The notes beneath the pieces are model-generated. The model saw nothing but the letters and a program-made list of their open reading frames with translations. It searched no databases and was not told where the DNA came from. Positions 59,893 to 64,000 of a stretch of DNA of 64,000 nucleotides are shown piece by piece. The stretch comes from Rhodospirillales bacterium (GTDB taxonomy: Bacteria > Pseudomonadota > Alphaproteobacteria > Rhodospirillales > Magnetospirillaceae), in assembly GCA_019455065.1 (NCBI GenBank), contig JACFNC010000015.1:38905-102904 (forward strand). The letters run 5' to 3'. A program made the translations under genes and the position numbers. Within the stretch, counting starts at the first letter, position 1. Every line of letters starts with the position of its first letter.

Positions 59893-60897
59893 ATGGACAA
59901 GCTTGCCATCATCGGCGCCGGGGCCTGGGGGACGGCGCTTGCCGTCACCGCCCGCCGGGCCGGCCGCGAGGTGGTGCTGTGGGCGCGCGAGGCCGAGGTG
60001 GCCCGGGCCATCAACGCCGGCCGCGAGAACACGGCGTTCCTGCCGGGGGTACAGCTTCCGCCGGGCGTCGTGGCCACCACCGACCTGGCCGACGCGGCCG
60101 TCGCCGATGCAATCTTCCTGGTCACGCCGGCCCAGCATCTGCGCCAGGTGGCCGGCCGGCTGGCCGCCCATTGGCGTGCCGGTACGCCCGCCGTCGTCTG
60201 CGCCAAGGGCGTCGAGGGCGGAACCCTGGCGCTGATGACCGAGGTGGTGGCCGAGGCCCTGCCGGGGGCCGTTCCGGCGGTGTTGTCGGGCCCGACGTTC
60301 GCAATCGAGGTGGCGCGTGGTTTGCCCACCGCCGTCACCTTGGCCTGCGCCGACCGCGCGCTCGGCGAGGCCCTGGTCGGCGCCATCGGCACCCAGACCT
60401 TCCGTCCCTACCTCGCCGACGACCTGGTCGGCGTCCAGGTCGGTGGCGCGGTCAAGAACGTGCTGGCCATCGCCTGCGGCATCGTCGAGGGCTGCGCCCT
60501 CGGCGACAACGCCCGGGCCGCCCTGGTCACCCGCGGCCTTGCCGAGATGATGCGCCTGGCCGCCGCGAAGGGCGGGCGCCGCGAGACCCTGATGGGGCTG
60601 TCGGGCCTCGGCGACCTGATCCTCACCGCCAACAGCCACCAGTCGCGCAACTATTCGCTCGGCGTCGCGCTCGGCCGCGGCGAAACCTTGGGCGCCATCC
60701 TGGGGAAGCGCGCCTCGGTGACCGAAGGGGTCGCCAGCGCGGCCTCGGTCGCCGCCCTGGCGCGACGGCTGACCGTCGACATGCCGATCTGCTTCGCGGT
60801 GGATTCGCTGCTGCATCACGGGGCCAGCCTCTCCGCGACCATCGCGGGCCTGCTGGCCCGCCCGTTCAAGAACGAAACGACCGATTCAACCATTTGA
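59893..60897 (+). CDS. gpsA: Glycerol-3-phosphate dehydrogenase [NAD(P)+]
   Basis: A 334-residue enzyme making sn-glycerol 3-phosphate for phospholipids. IIGAGAWGTALAVTARRAG binds NAD(P); CAKGVEGG, LSGPTFAIEVARGLPTA and the catalytic Lys in GGAVKNVLAIACGIVEG follow, then GLSGLGDLILTANSHQSRNYSLGV. ATG 59893 follows GGAAGGCGGC; ATG 59881 is in frame. YciI and EVE genes follow on the same strand. Confidence 0.95.
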   Translation: MDKLAIIGAGAWGTALAVTARRAGREVVLWAREAEVARAINAGRENTAFLPGVQLPPGVVATTDLADAAVADAIFLVTPAQHLRQVAGRLAAHWRAGTPAVVCAKGVEGGTLALMTEVVAEALPGAVPAVLSGPTFAIEVARGLPTAVTLACADRALGEALVGAIGTQTFRPYLADDLVGVQVGGAVKNVLAIACGIVEGCALGDNARAALVTRGLAEMMRLAAAKGGRRETLMGLSGLGDLILTANSHQSRNYSLGVALGRGETLGAILGKRASVTEGVASAASVAALARRLTVDMPICFAVDSLLHHGASLSATIAGLLARPFKNETTDSTI

Positions 60898-60921
60898 GGC
60901 GCCTGCGCGCCGGGAGCCACC

Positions 60922-61206
60922 ATGCTGTTCGTTTTGTACTGCGTCGACAAGCCCGATCACGGGCATGTCCGCGCCGCCAACCGGCCGGCGCATCTCGACT
61001 ACATTCGCGGCCATGCCGAACAAGTGGTGATCGGCGGCCCGATGTTGAGCGAGGACGGCGGCGGCATGATCGGCAGCATGGCGGTGCTCGACGTCCCGGA
61101 CCGCGCCGCGGCCGAGGCCTTCGCCCGCGACGACCCCTACGCCCGGGCCGGACTGTTCGAGAGCGTGATCATCCGCCGCTACCGCAAGGTGTTTCCGGAG
61201 GGTTGA
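60922..61206 (+). CDS. YciI-family protein
   Basis: A 94-residue ferredoxin-like-fold protein. The conserved His-Asp pair is seen in NRPAHLDYIRG and in FARDDPYARAGLFESVII, the standard YciI layout. Family members are small, often dimeric proteins without a well-fixed role; a few have weak hydrolase activity. It lies between gpsA and the EVE gene, an order common in alphaproteobacteria. Confidence 0.88.
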   Translation: MLFVLYCVDKPDHGHVRAANRPAHLDYIRGHAEQVVIGGPMLSEDGGGMIGSMAVLDVPDRAAAEAFARDDPYARAGLFESVIIRRYRKVFPEG

Positions 61207-61209
61207 GCC

Positions 61210-61632
61210 GTGGCGTACTGGCTGCTCAAGACCGAACCCGGGCACTGGTCGTGGGAGGACCAGTGGCGCAAGGAAGTCGAGCACTGGGACGGCGTGCGGA
61301 ATTACCAGGCCGCCGCCAACCTCAAGGCGATGCGCGTCGGCGATCGCGCCTTTTTCTACCACTCGGTCAACGAGAAGCGCATCGTCGGCATCGTCGAGGT
61401 GGTTCGGGAATACTACCCCGATCCCACCGACGCGTCGGGCCGCTTCGGCATGGTCGACGTGAAGGCCGTCGAGCCCTTGCCGCGCCCGGTGACGCTGGAA
61501 GAGATCAAGGCCGATCCGCGCCTCGCGCATCTGGCGCTGGTGCGCCAGTCGCGGCTGTCGGTGATGCCCGTCGATCCGGCGTCGTGGGACCTGATCCTGG
61601 CGCGCGGCGGGCTGGCCGGAAAGGCCGGGTGA
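61210..61632 (+). CDS. EVE domain-containing protein
   Basis: A 140-residue EVE/PUA-like protein from a GTG start 3 bases after YciI. YWLLKTEPGHWSWEDQ, WDGVRNYQAAANLKAMRVGDRAFFYHS and KRIVGIVEVVREYYPDPT are the family signature. EVE domains bind modified bases in DNA or RNA. Target here is unknown. The region after it (61633-61736) shows no gene. Confidence 0.9.
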   Translation: MAYWLLKTEPGHWSWEDQWRKEVEHWDGVRNYQAAANLKAMRVGDRAFFYHSVNEKRIVGIVEVVREYYPDPTDASGRFGMVDVKAVEPLPRPVTLEEIKADPRLAHLALVRQSRLSVMPVDPASWDLILARGGLAGKAG

Positions 61633-61736
61633 CGGCGCCGCCGGCCGCCACTTACCCCATCCGGCAGGCTCTTCTTTTTCTTTGCCGACCCGGCAATTAA
61701 CTGTCCGATAGGTGGCCGTTTTCGGCGTGCGGCGGC

Positions 61737-61765
61737 TTGTTTGCGACCGACGGATTGACCATAAT
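61737..61765 (+). promoter_or_regulatory. Candidate acs promoter
   Basis: TTGTTT (61737-61742), a 17-base spacer and CATAAT (61760-61765) predict a start near 61772, about 60 bases before the acs ATG. The -35 is weak, so an activator may be needed. I saw no FNR box here. Confidence 0.5.
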
Positions 61766-61832
61766 CGTGCGGTTGCATTGCCCGCGCCGCGCTCCATCGC
61801 GTGCCCACAACGATAAGGGAGACGTCTGTACT

Positions 61833-63770
<1,938 letters not shown>

Positions 63771-63792
63771 GTCGCGGCGAAGGCGTGGGCGC

Positions 63793-63827
63793 AGGCGGCG
63801 GGGCCGGGCCCCGCCGCCTTTCTTTTT
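63793..63827 (+). terminator. acs intrinsic terminator
   Basis: AGGCGGCGGGGC (from 63793) pairs with GCCCCGCCGCCT (to 63819) around a very short loop and is followed by TTCTTTTTC. It lies 23 bases after the acs stop. The last 170 bases of the window contain no gene I can support. Confidence 0.88.
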
Positions 63828-64000
63828 CGTTCAAGATCGCAACGCAAGCATACGCGGTTGCTTGTGACTGTCCGGCCTATTACCATCGGCGATGCTTTTT
63901 CTAATACGATCGGAGCAACCGCCGTTGGGGAGGAGGGCTTTTGCCGACTAGGTCGTGGACTCATAAGCCCTGAGCCACAGGCGGGTCGACGCCAGCATGA

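Overview
The window is about 64 kb of GC-rich, densely packed bacterial chromosome. Gene content and order point to an alphaproteobacterium, most likely of the Rhodospirillales. The signs are: mutM, two enoyl-CoA hydratases and rpsT leading into dnaA-dnaN-recF-gyrB; a hemC-hemD-mitofilin-hemY operon divergent from tsaD-gpsA; a complete System I (Ccm) cytochrome c maturation operon; cbb3 oxidase with its ccoGHIS accessory genes and an FNR-type regulator. I saw no insertion sequence, prophage, CRISPR array or toxin-antitoxin pair. The region looks like stable core chromosome.

Layout. 0-8.7 kb: an OmpR-type response regulator, exonuclease III, a FAH-family enzyme with a structured upstream region, an OmpV/MipA-like porin, a trehalose operon (beta-phosphoglucomutase, trehalose-6-phosphate phosphatase, GH65 phosphorylase) and an RlmI-type methyltransferase. 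8.7-17.8 kb: microaerobic respiration. A perfect FNR box precedes ccoNOQP, a separate strong promoter precedes ccoGHIS, and an Fe-S FNR homologue follows. 17.9-24.2 kb: panB-panC, a four-PAS histidine kinase, a purine phosphoribosyltransferase and a cytoplasmic gamma-glutamyltransferase-like enzyme. 24.2-31.4 kb: ccmABCDEFGHI on the minus strand, which would attach heme to CcoO, CcoP and the other c-type cytochromes here. 31.6-39.5 kb: a second OmpV-like protein, acetoacetyl-CoA ligase, a DMT exporter, a YkvA-like protein, a short-chain dehydrogenase, mutM and tandem enoyl-CoA hydratases. Acetoacetyl-CoA ligase, the dehydrogenase and the hydratases fit acyl-CoA or polyhydroxyalkanoate metabolism.

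39.5-46.6 kb: rpsT with a textbook promoter and terminator, a long palindrome, then dnaA, dnaN, recF and gyrB. 46.6-52.6 kb: a metal-efflux-like operon with a His-rich secreted protein, a fused RND adaptor, a CzcA/CusA-type permease and a secreted cytochrome c with a His-rich tail. 52.6-53.4 kb: a small four-Cys protein, tRNA-Thr(CGT) and a pair of tandem small-RNA-like units. Each unit has its own promoter, a shared upstream box, a shared 5' segment and its own intrinsic terminator. 53.4-64 kb: hemY, an alphaproteobacterial Mic60/mitofilin, hemD, hemC, tsaD, an NAD-dependent epimerase, gpsA, YciI, an EVE-domain protein and acetyl-CoA synthetase.

The least explained signals are the tandem sRNA pair at 53.09-53.40 kb, the structured element with a minus-strand terminator at 2.41-2.54 kb, the long palindrome at 39.87 kb, and the adaptor fusion plus cytochrome in the metal-efflux operon. 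All functions are read from motifs and gene context; no database search was possible.
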